Shown here: positions 43,918 through 46,389 of the stretch, piece by piece
Layout: each line of letters starts with the position of its first letter
Numbering within the stretch: the first letter of the stretch is position 1
Source: Klebsormidium nitens
Lineage: Eukaryota; Streptophyta; Klebsormidiophyceae; Klebsormidiales; Klebsormidiaceae
Direction: 5' to 3'
NCBI GenBank assembly: GCA_000708835.1
Contig: DF237603.1
Coordinates: forward strand, 1-46,389
Length of the DNA stretch: 46,389 nt
Notes under the pieces: generated by a model
Told to the model about the DNA's origin: nothing
What the model saw: the letters and a program-made list of their open reading frames with translations, nothing else
Database searches by the model: none
Position numbers and translations under genes: made by a program

Positions 43918-45647
43918 ATGGGTTTGAAGGGTACGGTTCAAGAGGGCGGCCGCGCCCAGCCGCGCGTACCCGTTCCCCTTGCGGCTAACCCTTCTTATTT
44001 CGTCACAATATTACCAACGCCATTATCACTTTTCACCTGCCTGCGGGTGCTCGCCGCTAAGTCCTCCTCCAAGAAAGGCAGCATGGCAGCTCGGCCTTCC
44101 TCCCCGCTCTCCTGTTTGTTCTAGCACTGACGTGCCGGAGGTCTCTGCACACGTCAGCAGCGCGCATCATCAAGCCTGGAAGCAGCTACCTTCCCAGCCT
44201 CGACGACCAGCTGCCGGTGGAGAAGGCACCAGCTGACGCCACCCCGCCGAACCCGTGCGGCCATTTTGACTCCGATGACCCCCTTGACGCCGGCAACGCG
44301 CATCAGCCGTGCTATGGACCGGATGGGGAGGTTTGGTATTGCTGGTAATTGCGCCATACTACTTTCTCTAGGTGCCTGATCGCTTGACTGGTTGAGTGAT
44401 GCTGCTGTCTCTTCTCTTGTCGGACGTGCTTGATCATTTGTAGAGCTTGACCTTGACTTGGCAAAGGCTGCCATTGGGCCCCTCAACGAATCCTCTTCAG
44501 CTTAATGTATGCAATCCTTTGAATGAGATTGGGAATGTGCACGTAAGTTGATCGAACTTCGCCTGTTCAATCAGTGAACGTTATCCTAGCCCAACTTCCT
44601 TTTAATCAGGATTTTGATCACTGATCAATCAAGATTAATTGATTAGAGTTTTGTTCACTGTTTGAACGAGCGAAATTCGGTCAACTCATGCACATTCCCA
44701 ATTGACCATGACGACGTCCGAGCCTGACTCAGCCTTTGCCATGATCTTAAACAAAGACCAGGATTATCTAGCTCAAGCTTGCTGGCTATTGTGCGAATGA
44801 TCCCCTTCGAAAACTAGCCACAAGGTCACACTGACCTTGCAATGCGCATATAGAATTTGAGCCGGCGCTGAATAGTGGCTCTGTTTCCTGTGCAGCCTTG
44901 CTGGGAGCACCATGTGCTCATGTCCGAAAGCTGTGATTGACCGTGATGCTGCCGCTGAATTTGGCTGCTACAACTACGTAATATCTGGTTGATGCTTTTA
45001 ATGTTACTTCTATCGAGTGTTTTTGATGCTGGCATGGAAGTATAAGACGTAGCGCCTCGAGTTCTCCCGTACGGTCGTTTGAATCAGACAAGTTGCTCAT
45101 GACTTTTGCAGCGACGTTAATGGCAAATAGTCGTCAGTTGTTGACCTCTATGCACGATTCCCCGATCTGTTCATTCTCACTCTTCAGACTCGATAGTTAC
45201 TTGCAAGCACACAGTAGTACAGTCAACCGCCAATGAGCTGACCTTTCACTTGACGGGCTTAACCGCTTGACAGCTCGAGTCCGTGCGCCACTAGCACTGA
45301 CGCAACTAATTGATTTGCCGGTGTTGTAGGTTGCAGACAACTCTCTGAATGCAAACACGGGCGCAGAGTGCGGCTACTTCTTCCCAGAGATCACAGGGTA
45401 CGCTGGCAGGATGCTCGCCGCAAACGCTACGGGCCACGCTTGCCCGCCTCGAGACAGACTCTCGTATCCTCTGGGTCCTGGTTCCACGAGTGGTTGTCCG
45501 ACAAGCGGCACCCTCTTCTGCTCCTATCCAGCTTTGCCGAACGAGAACCCCAACGACTTCTTTTGCAACTATGATGCGAGCACTGGACAGCTGACGCAGG
45601 ATAACGATGCGGGTTACTGCCTCTCCTCGGCTCCTGCGTGCAGCTAA
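43918..45647 (+). CDS. secreted Cys-rich protein of unknown family, four exons, about 231 aa
   Basis: Proposed exons: 43918-43930 (tentative), 44062-44344, 44896-44977 and 45330-45647 (TAA); 696 nt with matching phases. Exon 2 encodes a hydrophobic core (FLPALLFVLALTC) after a basic segment, a signal peptide. The mature part has 14 Cys, spread in short clusters: NPCGHF, HQPCYGPDG, EVWYCC, TMCSCPK, FGCYNY, AECGYF, HACPP, SGCPTS, LFCSYP, FFCNYD, GYCLSS and PACS, enough for seven disulfides. There is one possible N-glycosylation site (NATG) and no membrane helix after the signal. I do not recognise the family. Exons 2-4 are well supported by the continuous Cys spacing and phase; the first mini-exon (ATGGGTTTGAAGG) is a guess. 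It is likely an apoplastic, wall or defence-type protein by inference only. Confidence 0.65.
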
Positions 45648-46040
45648 CAAGGGCGTGCTGCGAGCTTAGAAGGCAAGGGCTAAGTTCCAACAACCAAAGT
45701 GCTCATTGGGAAAGCTAAGGTTTGCTACATTTGTCCTAACTTCGAACTAAAAGATCGGGGGTTGTAGCTAAGCGAAAACGCAAGACTGGTTTCGAGGCTC
45801 TGGCTCGATCCATGTAAAAACTAATAGGTTCGAGGCGAATAAGGCTTCTTGGAGCTTACAATCAAACTGAAATGAACCTAAAGCTGTCGCTCAGAAATTT
45901 TAGAGACTCAACATAGTACGCGTGTGCCGGCGGCTTTCGACATCATGGACACTGAAGACGGCCAAATACTTACTAGTAGCTTCCATATAGCATGCGCATC
46001 GGGAAACACACAATCGATTTTTCTCCTCACAGGCAGCTTC

Positions 46041-46160
46041 TTAGGCACGTATCATGCTGCGTTTAGGCTATCTTAGGCATGCCTAACAGTGGCAAACCTG
46101 CCTAATGAACATTAGGCATGCCGAGTGGGTCTTAGGCCGGTCTTAGGCAGGTTTTAGGCA
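46041..46160. repeat. cluster of TTAGGC hexamers with a 14-bp palindrome
   Basis: TTAGGC or its complement occurs about eight times in 120 bp (for example 46041, 46063, 46073, 46112, 46132, 46143 and 46154 on plus). At 46073-46086 two units meet head to head as TTAGGCATGCCTAA, a perfect palindrome. Spacing is irregular, so it is not a simple tandem array. Confidence 0.8.
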
Positions 46161-46353
46161 ACTTAGTGCTTTCTCACAGTGATCTATCGTACGAGAACGC
46201 ACGAAACTGCATGAAAGCCTTATGATTACGGGTTGACGTACGATTGCTGCACGCAACTAACGGGGACGGCATATTGCGCCGCAAGCCCGCCGCAAGCCGA
46301 CAAGCCTTGCCATGCCGAGGGCGGTCCGTGCCGGGTAGTGTCCAGATAGCGAC

Positions 46354-46379
46354 ACGTGGCGCAGAACGTGCCACGTGGC
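46354..46379 (+). promoter_or_regulatory. tandem ABRE / G-box (ACGTGGC x2)
   Basis: CACGTGGC occurs at 46353-46360 and again at 46372-46379, 19 bp apart. CACGTG is the G-box and ACGTGGC the core of ABA-response elements bound by plant bZIP factors. A pair so close together is typical of a functional element, here probably for a gene to the right of the window. Confidence 0.5.
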
Positions 46380-46389
46380 GGCGATGGGG

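Larger units (their letters stand above)
45648..46389. other. spacer with TTAGGC cluster and terminal ABRE pair
   Basis: There is no recognisable gene. It contains a cluster of TTAGGC words on both strands (46041-46160) and, at the right edge, two ACGTGGC elements. It is probably the downstream region of the Cys-rich gene and the start of the promoter of a gene outside the window. Confidence 0.5.

Noticed and set aside
46041-46160. Nematode-type telomere (TTAGGC)n
   Set aside because: Copies are irregular, scattered and in both orientations, and the neighbourhood is of the green lineage.

Overview
The window looks like nuclear DNA of a streptophyte green organism, most likely a charophyte alga (Klebsormidium-like) or an early-diverging land-plant relative. 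The reasons are compact genes broken into many short GT-AG exons, GC-rich exons against more AT-rich introns and spacers, a plant-type telo-box and ABRE/G-box motifs, and an ASCC2-like protein whose core resembles the land-plant version. The species is inference. One assembly gap of 161 N lies at 24391-24551.

Layout. (1) 931-23519 (+): one giant gene of about 38 exons, rebuilt here exon by exon with every phase consistent, encoding a USP9X/FAF-type ubiquitin hydrolase of about 2454 aa with a UBL domain and an intact Cys/His/Asp USP core. (2) 23520-26061: spacer with the gap. (3) 26062-28909 (+): a four-exon, membrane-anchored FkbM-family methyltransferase (about 401 aa). (4) 32914-30771 (-): a small thioredoxin (about 127 aa) split into six short coding exons, so that no long open frame reveals it. 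(5) 34020-42612 (+): an ASCC2/Cue3-like CUE protein (about 1880 aa) with a huge disordered N-terminus carrying regularly spaced TGW motifs; its reading frame breaks at a run of eight G. (6) 43918-45647 (+): an unrecognised secreted Cys-rich protein (about 231 aa, 14 Cys after the signal peptide). (7) 45648-46389: spacer with a TTAGGC cluster and, at the very end, a tandem ABRE/G-box that probably belongs to a promoter continuing beyond the window.

How the genes relate. Two of the five genes are ubiquitin-system proteins: a deubiquitinase and a ubiquitin-binding CUE protein of the ASCC/RQT type. Nothing in the sequence shows that they work together, and neighbouring genes in eukaryotes are usually independent. 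The thioredoxin and ASCC2-like genes are head-to-head and share about 1.1 kb of upstream DNA; the FkbM and thioredoxin genes converge. The least expected features are the FAF-type DUB in a green lineage, three introns of that gene each carrying a decayed duplicate of the preceding exon end plus its splice donor, the GW-repeat N-terminus of the ASCC2-like protein, and the orphan Cys-rich secreted protein. All exon borders are read by eye from splice motifs, phase and recalled family similarity; no transcript was available.
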